Below, piece by piece: positions 31,711-43,500 of a DNA stretch of 64,000 nt; the stretch's first letter is position 1, and the number at the start of each line of letters is the position of its first letter. Origin of the DNA: Caenorhabditis elegans. Lineage: Eukaryota > Nematoda > Chromadorea > Rhabditida > Rhabditidae. Below the pieces are notes generated by a model. The model was not told the origin of the DNA. It did not search any database and saw nothing but the letters and a program-made list of their open reading frames with translations. The position numbers and the translations under genes were made by a program. The stretch covers positions 14,380,501 to 14,444,500 of the forward strand of contig NC_003280.10 of NCBI RefSeq assembly GCF_000002985.6, given 5' to 3'.

Positions 31711-31716
31711 TTTATT
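31711..31716 (-). promoter_or_regulatory. exl-1: Possible poly(A) signal of exl-1
   Basis: TTTATT on the plus strand reads AATAAA on the minus strand, 24 bp past the exl-1 stop. It lies in the 108-bp gap between convergent dsb-2 and exl-1, so the 3' ends of the two transcripts are very close or overlap. Confidence 0.5.
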
Positions 31717-31739
31717 AGAGCCTTCGATTATTAGGAAAA

Positions 31740-32965
31740 TCAGACGGAAAATGAAAATACCGGCTCTTCGCGGACCAGTTTAGCTCGGTCTTTAGCCGAC
31801 AAGCGGGGCGTATCCTTGAGCTCTGTCCAGTGAAGAACAATTTCCTGATCGGATGGACACGAAACTCGAAACATTTCAGTCGCGTAACCGGCTTTCAGAT
31901 AGTCGAGTACATGCGATAAATCGGCTGGAATTTCATAGTTTTTCAGCATTTTTGCGGCAACACGGATCGAGTGCAATCTCGTCAGGACCAGGCAATCAAT
32001 ATGCGTGACGTCATCGGAGATCAGAAATTTGGTTTCTTGTTCGGAGAGATACTTGTCGAGACGAAGGAGTTCCGTGTTGAAAGCCTGAAAAAATTTTCTA
32101 ATTTTTCTTCTTTTCCTCAAACTGATTTTGTATTTCAGATTGAATAAAGAGATAAGCATTCAAGACTATTTCGAGAACGAGCGCCAGAGACATTGGAGCG
32201 CGCCGTGTCATGTCGATTTACGAGATTATTCAGTTTTACGACGAGTTTTTTGAAAATTTTTTTTTTTGTGTCAATTGCCCTCCGAAAATCGACACAAAAC
32301 GACGCGCGTTTAAGTCTCTTGGATGCATAAATTCACGATTTCAAGCTAATCATATTTAGATATTCGGAATCAGGAAGTCTTTTTTAAAACATTAGCCCTT
32401 TACCGTATCCCTATGCTCGACATCCTTCACGAATCTGGCGAATTGTCGGAACAAATCACACGTGGCATTCTCCGCTTCTTCATCATCACCTCTCTCGGGC
32501 TTCAAGTACTCCAAAAAGTCCAAAATATCGTCCTCCGTCTCGAATGTCTGCGTCTCTCCGCTCTCTTCAGCACTAATTCCAGGCATACGACGGAGTCCAG
32601 TGTTTTTGAACTCTTGACTTGTCTTGTTCACATTTGTGGTTTTCACATCGAATTTCATCGTTGGATCGTGTTTTGCGTGGTACAGACAACGCATGAATAG
32701 GTGGTGAGCTGAAAATCGAATTACAATCGCGCTCCAACGGTTCGTTTGGTTTTGGCGGCAAACTTGAAAATTCAAACATTTTAAAGCATTTTTATCGTTT
32801 TTGTTTCGTTTTCTTTGGTTTTTGATTAAAAAACCACGGGAAAACAGAAAAAAAACTGGCGAAGTCTGCGAAAATATCTGAAAACGTTTGATACTTACCA
32901 TACGGATCACCGCACGGGTGTACATTATTAGAGCCCGCTGGCAGCCACAGCGAAAAAGTGGGCAT
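31740..32965 (-). CDS. exl-1: EXL-1, chloride intracellular channel (CLIC)-like protein
   Basis: Minus-strand exons 32965-32899, 32708-32404 and 32084-31740 give 238 residues with consistent phase. The start MPTFSLWLPAGSNNVHPCGD follows a TTTCAG acceptor by 11 bases. The fold is GST/CLIC-like: a thioredoxin-type N-terminus (HHLFMRCLYHAKHDPTMKFD, VKTTNVNKTSQEF) and an all-helical C-terminus (NTELLRLDKYLSEQETKFLI, THIDCLVLTRLHSIRVAAKM, SCPSDQEIVLHW) that matches EXC-4 and vertebrate CLICs block by block. EXC-4 shapes the excretory canal; EXL-1 is its paralogue and lacks its conserved CPFCQ-type N-terminal motif. It is convergent with dsb-2. Confidence 0.85.
32190..32325. repeat. Dispersed repeat in exl-1 intron 2 (relative of 17765-18005)
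   Basis: GAGCGCGCCGTGTCATGTCG, ATTTACGAGATTATTCAGTT and an opposing AAAATCGACACAAAACGACG, CGCG make a compact foldback with the same ends as the element in nurf-1 intron 11. Confidence 0.65.
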
Positions 32966-33394
32966 TCTCTATTGACTGAAATGTGTGAAGCTATTTGAAG
33001 AAAGTTAAGGAATATTGGAAAACTAATTTGCTTGAGGATGACGTGGAAAGTGGAACAAGTGGGAGGATATTGGAGGGTCGCGTGAAAAAATGAGAACATT
33101 AAATTTTTTTAATTGAATTTTAAATTTTTTGTAGAATTTTGAATTCTCTTTTAATTTTCTTCGTGTAACTTGGGAAAATCTTGGAAAAAGTACGAAGAGG
33201 ATAGAGGACGCAGAAGAAATTTTGGGAAAAAGACTAAGTTTTCTATAATTGCCGGTTATTTGATTTTTTTTTCAGATTTTTTGATTAAAAAAATTCGAAA
33301 TAATTTCGTTTTCGAATTTTCAAAAGGAAATTGAGAAAAAAGGAATGTTCAGAAAAGTATGAAAAATCAATAAAACATTTAAAAATGCTTTAAA

Positions 33395-33455
33395 AATTGT
33401 CGTGTCGGGGCATCGTAACGCATTTTAGGCATGTGCCTTTAAAGAGTACTGTAAT
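33395..33455. repeat. GGCGCA/GTCGAGACC repeat end
   Basis: AAATTGTCGTGTCGGGGCAT, CGTAACGCAT and TGCCTTTAAAGAGTACTGTA form one end of the family, facing the split copy at 33715. Confidence 0.7.
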
Positions 33456-33714
33456 TTCAAATTTCCGTTGCTGCGAAATTTTCATGAATTTTATTTATTT
33501 ATTTATTTATTTTCTCTCAAGGAGATTTGGAGGAAAATTAAAGAGAAAAAGAAAATGATAAGCATACGAATAATCAATTGATACATGCAAGCATTCAGAG
33601 CATTCAGATTTCTCATAGTTTTTCGAAAAAAAAATTAATTACAAAACTAAGATGAAATGAAATGAGAAAAACTATGAAAAATTCATGAAAATTCAGCAGA
33701 AACGAAGATTTGAA

Positions 33715-34915
33715 ATTACAGTATTCTTTAAAGGCGCACGCCCCTTTTGCATTAAACACTAATTTATGGCAAATACTGTTTTACTACTTGATCTTTTACT
33801 ACGTATCTCTTTTACTACGACATTTCTTTTACTACGGTATCTCTTTTACTACGAATTCCGCATTTAGATCTTTTACTACAATTGGCTCTTTTACTACGTG
33901 TTCTCTTTTACTACGGAAAATACTTTTTTACTACCTCATCTTTTACTACGTGGATGTTTTACTACGTTTTACTCTTTTGCTACGGACGTATTTTTACTAC
34001 GTGGAGGGATACTGTTGGGTTACTGTAGTGGTATTGTATAAGTAACAGTTTTCAGATTATGTATTATAGTTTTTTTTAAATTTCTAGAAATTTATTCACT
34101 ATGAAAAACAATAAATTGCTTATTCTATACAAGATTTGATCAATCCAGAAAAAAACATTTTTCAAGTTTTTGATCAAAAGTTTTTGCAAATTTAAAGTTT
34201 TTGATCAAAATTTCAGTTGAAGTCAAAATTTCAAACATCTGGCGTATAACTGACCGAACCCGCAAGTTTTTTATTACATTTCAAAAACTTATAAATCAAC
34301 CGGTAGGGAACTAATTTGTTGGTAACGCGAAAAAAGTTAATTACTCCCACAGTATCACTACAGTAATCCAACAGGATCCCTCCAATAACTCCATCTCAGT
34401 ATCCAAAAAATAAAAAACTGAAATTTACTAGAACTACTTGTGCACAAACTACAATTGTGACCTATATATTTTTTTAAAATATTCATAGATTTGTTTATAT
34501 CTAGACTATCCTATAAAAATTAATTTTTAATTCGTAGTAAAAGATACGAAACAAAATATAATCCCTGCCATTGTAGTAAAAATTTTTCTGTTACTTATAC
34601 AATACCACTACAGTAACCCAACAGTATCCCTCCACGTAGTAAAAATACGTCCGTAGCAAAAGAGTAAAACGTAGTAAAACATCCACGTAGTAAAAGATGA
34701 GGTAGTAAAAAAGTATTTTCCGTAGTAAAAGAGAACACGTAGTAAAAGAGCCAATTGTAGTAAAAGATCTAAATGCGGAATTCGTAGTAAAAGAGATTCC
34801 GTAGTAAAAGGAATGTCGTAGTAAAAGAGATACGTAGTAAAAGATCAAGTAGTAAAACAGTATTTGCCCTAATTTATCATGTCGAGACCACATAACAAGA
34901 TTTTAACGCAAAAAT
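33715..34915. repeat. GGCGCA/GTCGAGACC repeat interrupted by a transposon
   Basis: The left part TACAGTATTCTTTAAAGGCG, CACGCCCC...TTAAACACTAATTTAT ends at 33767. The right part resumes as CTAATTTATCATGTCGAGAC, CACATAACAAGATTTTAACG at 34869. Without the insert and one copy of CTAATTTAT the family consensus is restored. Confidence 0.85.
33768..34868. mobile_element. Foldback transposon with 281-bp inverted arms of TTTTACTACG motif and 9-bp target duplication
   Basis: The left arm 33768-34048 runs from GGCAAATACTGTTTTACTAC to GTATAAGTAACAG. The right arm 34588-34868 is its reverse complement, of exactly equal length and almost identical: the arms translate the same in opposite strands apart from a single residue. 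Within the arms TTTTACTACG-type units recur about 15 times at 11-18 bp spacing. The 9-bp sequence CTAATTTAT flanks both ends (33759-33767 and 34869-34877). The interior (34049-34587) is AT-rich with no transposase frame and holds a degraded partial arm copy near 34341-34400. A 9-bp duplication and long inverted ends resemble non-autonomous Mutator-like elements, but this assignment is inference. Confidence 0.85.
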
Positions 34916-35705
34916 CTCAAGAACAACGAATCTATCATGAAAAAAAAGAAAATTTGTTTTCTAAAAATAAAAGTATTGGTAGTTTTTCTCCATTGACACA
35001 AAAAACCAAGAAATGAAATTATGTGGGTTTAGAGTCAAAAATGGAACAGAAAAGCGTCTAAAAAAGGGTGTGATAAGTGGTCAGTGATAAGCGGAAAAAG
35101 TGTGTTTGAACTAAAATGCCAAACAATATAATTTCGGAGTGCGTGGGAACACAAAATGAAAATTTCTGCACCACAACTCAATGCTTATACATATTTGATG
35201 ATTTTCCACCAAAAAATGATTGAATTTTCAAAAAATTAAAGTATGTTTGTGGCAAGTAAATAAATATTCATGGAATTCTTTAGTCTATAATTCGCGCTTT
35301 TGGGTGGAATGAAATAATGATTGATAGGTTTGGAAATGGGAAAAAGGGAACTCGGAGTTATTGTTCGATGCTTTATGTTCGATGCTTTACTCTCCAGGAA
35401 TCATATGAATGTGATAAACAAGTGATCAAACAACCGGAGAGAGGGAGAATGGCATAGAGAGAAAAAGGTTTTAATAACTGAGAGAAACCTGAGGATTGGC
35501 AATAGCGGAGTGATAAAATCTAACGATGCCTTCTTTACAATTCCAGAAGATAGTTTGATGACTTCGAATAAAATGTTGTGAAGGTGTGGAATGCAGTTTT
35601 GTTGGGTGTTAATGAAAAGGATAGTTATGCATTAAAACATTCCTACCATGTTAAAAATCGGCAGTTCCGGATGAAAGTTAATATATTTTTTTAGTCACAG
35701 ATTCA

Positions 35706-36260
35706 AAGGTGGAGTAGCGCCAGTGGCGAAATTGTCAAAAACCACTCCTATGGTGCCAAAATGAGCAAATAGAATACATCTGTTTCAAAAATGGCAGTTA
35801 CTCAATTTCGGCAATTTGCCGTAACTGAGAATTTCCGGCATATCTGCAAACCGGCAATTTGAACATTTTTGGCAAATTGTGCTTTTTCACATTATTTCTG
35901 AAAGTTTCACAATTTCAATTTTAATCGGAAAATTTGACGCACCCTTTGTATGTTTCTACATCTATTTTGAAAAGCAAGAAAATTGAATGAAAATATTAAA
36001 GAAAACTTGAAAAAAGTTTCAAAAGGCAGTTGTAAGTGTTTCCGTCTTATAGAAAGTCCCCTCAAATTGATATCAGCAATTAGCCGAAAATGAACATTCC
36101 TAGCAAATCGGCAAAGCGGCAATTTGACGTTTTGCCGAATTTGCCGAACGGCGATTGCCGCCCATGCATATTTTATTTGTTTTGTTTTTTTTTTTTATAA
36201 AAAAGGTTTTAATGTGATATTTGGTCATTAAAATTAACCGCTGGCACTACTCCACCTTAA
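35706..36260. repeat. Foldback/MITE with AAAGGTGGAGTAGCGCCAGTG ends
   Basis: The left end AAAGGTGGAGTAGCGCCAGT is answered by CCGCTGGCACTACTCCACCT at 36238-36257. The interior has GGCAATTTGCCG-type palindromic segments. A second copy lies at 52200-52545. Confidence 0.8.
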
Positions 36261-37109
36261 GCGTATTTTCGGTTTTTCTGTGCAAAAAATAAGACAGGCC
36301 AACTGAAAAAAGATTTTCTGGGAAAGGTTTTCGGGATAAAGTTTTCGAAAGTTTGTCAAAAGTGTGATGTTTTTACAGCAAACTTAAATATCGTTAATCT
36401 TTTGCGAAAGTTTAATTAAAAAATTTAAATAAAGTTGTAATTGAAAATGGTCAAAACATTTGTAATTTTTCTAAAAAAAACAAATTGTTCCTTGGTTCAT
36501 AAATTATTATAAGATTATTTTACCAAAAGTACACGTGTTTATATACAAAAACCAATTTCTCAACAAAAAATTAATAATGAGTGTAATCGATACTTGTGCT
36601 TATTCTTTCGTGAGGGAGCAGCATACAAAGTGTGGGCACTTTGCTCCTCATTTTTTTCGGCGAGAGTTTTTCTTTTTCATCTCTTCCAATTTCAATGGTC
36701 CAGGTTCTCTCAAGGGGTGATGGAAAAAGAAGAGGCGAGAATTTAAAGGGGAGGCTTAGAGAGGTAGAGATGAAATTATGAAATTTTTTTTTTTGAAGTT
36801 TCAATTGAAAAATTATAATTTACTATGAAATTTGTTACAAAAAATGTGGTATTTAAAGGTTTTCAAATTACGAAATATTCCAGTGTGTGAAATGTGTTTT
36901 TCCTCGATTGAAACAGTAGAGAGTGTGTAATTTCAGCCAATTGATGGGCGTTGCTCTATATCCCTCTTTTTTAAACTCTTTTTTCACTGCATACTCAAAT
37001 TTTTTTCTTAGACAAACATGTTCAAAAGTTTTATTAGTTCGCGTCAATGAATACCGTTAATTTGTGACGTCCATAGGGAAATGGCCTTAATGAACAATGT
37101 AGGCCCTCC

Positions 37110-37335
37110 ATGGTAGGCCGGTGCGGTGTCAGGGCCGGACACATGCTTGAAACTTACCCGCCTCACGCCGGCCTTACGTTAATTTACAATTTTCTACTTT
37201 TCTCATTTATTAATTTGATGAAAATCGAATTAATAAATTGAAAAAAAAGTTCACGTATATCTTTGCATAAGGCGCGGATTGAGGCAAGAGGCAGGAGGTC
37301 GCCTTAAGATCAGGCAGGCAGTTTTACCGCCTAGA
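37110..37335. repeat. GC-rich GGCAGGC/GCCGGCC dispersed repeats
   Basis: TCCATGGTAGGCCGGTGCGG, TGTCAGGGCCGGACACATGC and, 120 bp on, AGGCAGGAGGTCGCCTTAAG, ATCAGGCAGGCAGTTTTACC. Similar blocks occur at 17098-17150, 44148, 45050 and 58850-59050. They are far more GC-rich than their surroundings. Confidence 0.6.
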
Positions 37336-37524
37336 TGGAAGTACCTAACAAGGATATTGTTTGATGTTCAGTGAATACCTGGTATTTTGAACCAACAAGT
37401 TTCATTCACAAGTCGCAAAATTCAAAAAATCAAATAATGATAGTGGAAAGACAAGAAATACCTGACGGGAAAACAAATGGGGGAACCGTATAAGAATCGA
37501 GATAGAATTTTCTGAAGTAATCGC

Positions 37525-40500
37525 TTATTCATAATCAGAAATTGTCGAATAAATATGATTGTCAGTCTCCAAGCAAACATGGAGAACTTGTGAGAGTTTT
37601 TGAGGCAAACGTTGTTGGCTGAACTGCTCATTTGAGGATAACAGTTGGGAAATGCGAATTCCGTTTCCTCGAACCCAGGACAGAAGTTCGGAGAGCGCTA
37701 GGGAAGATCCTTTGCACGTGGACACATCCTGGAAAATTTACTAATATATTATGTTAAGCATAAAATTGCTCACATTGGCCATGTTCACCAACTCCGTTCT
37801 CAACTCATCCATTCCTAGTGGAGGACTATTTTTGACTCGCTTGAATAAGTCCACTGAAAGGGGCCGGAGCCTCGCCACGTCTTTTGCAAAAAGAAGTCGA
37901 GATGACGGTGAATGGGCTCCGAGAACAGGTTCAGAGAATGAGAAGCAATCCATCTGAATTTATTTGTCAGAAAATAATATAACAGAAAAGTGATTCGCTC
38001 ACCATAGTTTGCGCTACTGTACTCAAGTTTGCATCCATGGAAATAGAATGAGGAACATCGAACACCAACTGCGGATTTCTAACAAAATTGGCCCAAACTC
38101 TGAGAACGTAGCCATTAGCCTTCCATTGCTGACAAATATTTTCAGAAACTCCGTTCACTGAAGCTTCACGATCCAAAATGTCAAAGAAGAATTTTAAAAT
38201 TGGCGGGTAGCTTGAATCGTGCATGTATAGTACGGATTCTAGGAAGTCTTCCACATAAGTTTCTACTGTTCCCTTTGAAGTGAGCAACCTTGTTAGGTAC
38301 ACTTCTGGAATAGATTTGGGTAGCAAATTGCTGTCGTTTGAAGATTTCTTCTTGAAAGTCATAGTTCCAGATGACGGATTTGTTAGGTGATAGTATTTTG
38401 AAGATGAATAAATTGGAGAGCATCGATCTAACGATGACCAGGAAGATTGTCCAGAATCTGCGAGAGAATCTGAAATTTTAAGGGTTATATTCAAATTTTG
38501 TTTCTTCAATTAACTCACTTCTATAGCTTTCCGCTGTATAAACCGCTGGAGACATTTCCAGCGTACAGCCATCACTGATACCGTAATCTGCCAAAGTGAA
38601 CAACTTTACTGGTAGCTTTTTCTGCGATAACGTCTCAATTGGCAAAACATCGGTCAGTTTCACATCTCCCCGTTTGGGACATTTATATTCTGAAAAAAAA
38701 CTGATTGAAGACACATATGGGATTATTTATGACCCACTCAATTCGAACTGCGTTATTCTCGGTCGCTGTGAATATGGTGTTTCACGATAGACAGCTGAAG
38801 CAACTTTTTGTTTGACTTGACAAATTGCGTCGCATGCATGAACTTCAAGATCTATTGATTCATCGCATTTTTCAAATGGAATCACACGAATTTTCTGAAA
38901 ATTAACCAAAAATAGCATATCAATTAGACTTGCTTTCCCTTTTCCTGTGGGATCAACTGTAAACGTTTCAAAACTGAAACAAAGGTATGTTGTTAAAATG
39001 AATTATATATTTTCTGATTAATCCAGGTTAAATAACTATGTAAATTTGTTACATCAATTCACAATTTTGTGGAATTTCTACCAAAATTCGTTTCTTCCGA
39101 TAATAAAATTTAGTAGCCGTTCATAATAACCGTTGATTCTCTCGTAGTCTAGTAAACTTTGAAATAATAGGAAAATATTTTCTCACTATTTCATCTTATA
39201 TACTACGTTGTTATTTTACTAACCCGGGTATACTCAAATTTACTAGAACTACTTGACTACAAACTACAAGTGCGACATTTGTATTCACTATATTTGGGTA
39301 ATTATACTTGGAATAAATTATAAAAATGAGTTTTGAACTCGTAGTAAAAAACATCTAGTAAGATACAATAATAAGATACAAAGCGTAGTAAAAAAAATCA
39401 CCGTAGTAAAAGATACATTGTAAAGTTAAAAATCATCTTTAACCTCTATGAGTTTAAACACTTGTGAAACTTTTTATAAAACCTTGAACATTTGAAAATT
39501 TGAAAAAAAGCTCACCAAAGTCTTTGTGTCCACACTCTCCCTTAACAATTTGGCCTCGTTAATCGTATATCTCGCATCACCGGTCACCGCGTCCACGGGT
39601 CCTTTGTCAGTTTGATATTGTAGCGCCTTATATAGATAGAAGTACGAGTTCATTTGCGGAGTCAAATGGGAGTACAAACAAATGCTCATCCACTTTGAGA
39701 ACATTTTCTCCACCACCGAGTCACTATTCCGAAACAGTAACTCGGCGCGCTTATTTTGAACCGATCTTGCGATATGGGCACGTAGAAGGTCCACAACAAC
39801 TTCAGTGCAATAAGAGAAGTTTCGAAGTAACACAGATATCAGGAGGCTTGCTAACATTGACTTCTCTGATGTTGATATGGAGACATCCGATTCTGCAGCT
39901 TCTACGATAGTGAAAATAAAGCCTTTGAAGCTCAGAAGTGCATGAAATTGAGCAAGAGTCACTGGGAGAGTCCTTGCCAAACTCGGCGCAGATGTAAGGT
40001 TGTTATCAGACCAGAGCAGGTTCTCCACAAAATGCGGGAAGTTGATGAGTTCCGGTCCAAGGTTCACAGAATTTGCAGACTTTGGAGATAGTACTAGGTT
40101 TGTTTGAAGTTCAGCGAATGCTTGCTTGCATTCTTTACGAACATTGTTTTCAAGATTTTCCATTTGAAGCTGAATCTTTCGGTATTCTTTCTCTCGTTCT
40201 TGACGCCTCCGCTTGAAAACCAAGCACATCACAGTCAACGTGACAACAATGAACAGAAGTAGCCCAAGAATCAAAAGTGATAGTCTGGACGGGAGTGCAT
40301 GATCGGAATACTCAATCAACCCAAGCTCCATTCTAAGTGATCCAACTATTACAGTAACCAGCGGGTTATCCCCATTAATTGGAATTCCTCTTTCATCGGT
40401 AGCTTTTGGTTGCCTCACCGGTCCCGAGCACACCAATTGCCTAACATCTACAAGTGTCACGTAGCATCTCTCATTTCCAATGAAGATCTTGAAATCATTT

Positions 40501-43500
40501 GGCTCCGCAGCAAGATTTAGATTGTGTCCTTCAAGAATGAGTGATTGTTCTCCCTGATGATATCGTACTCCTTTGAACGGAGAAAGCGTCGGATTCGGAT
40601 AGATGCCCATCTGAATTCGTCTTCCCAAATTTGCTACAGCTGTGACATTGTCCATGTGAAAACCCACAGGTTGCCGTGTATACTCAACTCTTCTAGTGAT
40701 TGTTTCCAAAATTTTTGGAGTCATACAAGTCATTAATGTAGAGTTAATGATGTGACATGGAGCCAGATCAGATATTATATAAAACGGAGGTGTTGGAGAT
40801 GATATGAGGAATAGCTTTGCTGTTTGAACAGTGTTCAATGAGTTGCCTTGAACATAAACAATTCTTCCGCCGGCTTTGAAAGAAGTCATCGGGAAGATTG
40901 AGCTAATAGACGGGTCCGATCGATATTCAAATGGTTGATCGAGTTGAGTCTGGGAGTGATCCACATGAACAACTACTCTAGCAGATTTTCCAATTCGAGT
41001 TCCAGAAGGTGTTAGACAAGTCAAAACTGTTGAAGAATTTACCCTTTCAATAGGACACGGCATGCCACCAACTGTCACAGAGGTTTGAGATCCACTTGAT
41101 AAGTTCTGACCGTACAGAGTTATTCGAGTTCCGCCAGATATTGGGCCATACAGGGGGTAAGCGGAGAATATTGATGTTCTTACAAACGAATATAGTTCCG
41201 ATGATTCTGCTACTGCAACTGTTGCCCGACCAACTGATATCCTGATTGGGCCCGAGCTGACACCTTTGTCGACTTGACATGCAATCATGTTAGAAACATG
41301 ATACTCCACAATATTACATCTAGAACCGGCGACATAGATCTTTCCACGAACGTCTTCTACAGACATGCCCAGGTCATTCCCATAGATTTTGATGATTGTG
41401 CCTCCTTCGATGGGCCCACTTGTTGGTTCGAACTGAAACATTTTTAAATACAAGATATATACGTATTCATATCATTTTTACTTTATCGATTCTTGGTGGA
41501 TCACACACAGCAGTGGCCTTTGACTCGTGGCACTCGTGGGAGCACTGTCGATTACACCATCCACATGATAGTGAAGGGGAAAGAGCAAGACAACTGGAAC
41601 AGTCAGATGCCAGGTTGGTGCAAGAGTAAAGGGACACTGAAAAGCAGTTCAATTAAAGTATGTATTGTAAACTGAATTCACAAATCTCTGGTACTTACCA
41701 TTAGCAATATCAATTACAGAGTCCCTTGTGATCAGGCTCAACGGAACCACCATGTTTGCACTCGTAGTGTTGCTCAAAGTCAACTGAATCTTGCCACAAC
41801 GGATACTATCGCTTGCAATCTTTGCAAGAGACACTTGCTCGTTTACTTTACAAAAATGTTCGTGCCTTCGATCAAGAGTATCCAGGTTAGACGCCTCGAG
41901 CACGATTTCTTGTTGAGAACCGATAGCAATTGGGAGCCTCATTGGTTGAATTTTCACGCAGGCTTTTGATTTTTCCAATGCCCCACAGGAATTCGAACAT
42001 TTGTGCAATCCAGAGCACCAGGCACAATTGTACTCAGAGCTCATACAGGACGAGCATGTACCGTAACCCGAGCAATCGTAAACTGTGAAGTTGTGACGGC
42101 TGATTGGATTATTGGAAATTGATGTTAGCAACAAAATTTCAAAAGTGTTTGGTGATGTAAAAATTTCCGATGGGCATGAAACTCCGGTCGTTGTCCAGTT
42201 AGCTTTGATAGATGATGTTGATGTTCCGAATTGGCATCTATAAGTGAAACCGACTGGAGGTGGAAGATGGTGAATGTTGAAGGATATAGGGGTAGAGGAG
42301 TTCACGGAGACTATTGAAGGAATCGGATCACCATCGACAATTGGACACTGAGAAGTCTGAAACGTGTATGCCAAAATAGAACAAAGATAAACTTGCTTAC
42401 AACTGGACTAGTACACCTTGCTGAAGTCGTACACGATTGCGTCGGATGACACCATTGGCAGAGTGGGTCTACAGAGACTAAGCATTCTGTGCATGAGCTG
42501 TGATGAGAGCAAGTGGAAAGCTCTTCTAATATGATCTAAAAAACCAAAATTTGTTCTACATGAAACCCTTTTTTCAAAATAAACTTACTCCATATGGCAT
42601 CTGCACAATGACAAAATCCCCAAATTTGACCATTTTGCTGACCTCGCTCCCAGTTCGCCCATCTCCAACTTCCTTTCTACCGTACTCTTCCAACTGGTTT
42701 GAATGGTGCTCGTCCCATTTAAACTAAAATTGTTTGTAATAGTTTTTTTAAAGATCAGTCCTATGATTTCAAGAAATAATCCCTTTGTGATATGCATTTG
42801 ATTGACATTTGTTTTCATATACATTTTTGAAGATTAAAGTGTCATTCGAAATGCTGTTTAGGGTCAGCGACAATGATGGATCACAAGCAGTTAGTCGTGT
42901 GAATCTAGCTAGCTTTTTTAGTAAAATTTACCATCACAATCTGCGAAGTTGTTGTTCCCGCGAAAATTGCTTTTTGATCTACAGCCATCAATGACGTCAC
43001 CTTTCCCATAATGTCTTTTGTGGACATCTCAACAAGTTCAATTGATCCACCAACACCGAGCTCACAGCTATCTTCGTCGAGGGGTATGTGGGCTTTCTGA
43101 AAAGCGAAATAATTTCTTCATTGAAAAACCTAAAACTTGCATTAACACATTTTGTATCTCTCCCGATATGAGGTAGTCTAATCGAATCAGTACCACTTCT
43201 ACACCTATCCACATTGTACCAAAAAGTCAGCTTCACTTTTTGCATCGAAAATACACAAATGGAACTTTTTGGAGATGTGGATGATGTTGAGAACGATGCG
43301 ATCAGCTTGTCGTAGGATTGAATGATTGCGTTCAGAAATGGATAGTTGGTATTGTCCTCTCCGCGGCATTGAAGTTCGATTTCAGAGTAGGATTCAAATC
43401 TGAAAATAGGGATATAACTTTTGCTAATTTTTGGCCTAAACACCTACTTTGTGTCATTTCGGCAGAATCGTATCAACCTGGTTGTCATAGGTAATCTTGA

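Larger units (their letters stand above)
32966..37524. other. Gene-free region between exl-1 and plx-2, mostly repeats
   Basis: It holds a GGCGCA repeat end (33395-33455), an (ATTT)n tract near 33485-33512, a second GGCGCA copy split by the 1.1-kb foldback transposon (33768-34868), a GGAGTAGCGCCAGTGG foldback (35706-36260) and GC-rich GGCAGGC-type repeats (37110-37165, 37270-37335). The exl-1 5' region lies at the left end. No exon was supported. Confidence 0.65.

Noticed and set aside
33710-34045. Open frame of 111 residues (and its mirror at 34591-34893 on the minus strand)
   Set aside because: It is a translation of the TTTTACTACG repeat array, low complexity and present in both arms; not a gene.
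33768-34868. CRISPR array
   Set aside because: Repeats are short, irregularly spaced and arranged as an inverted pair in a eukaryotic genome with no cas genes.
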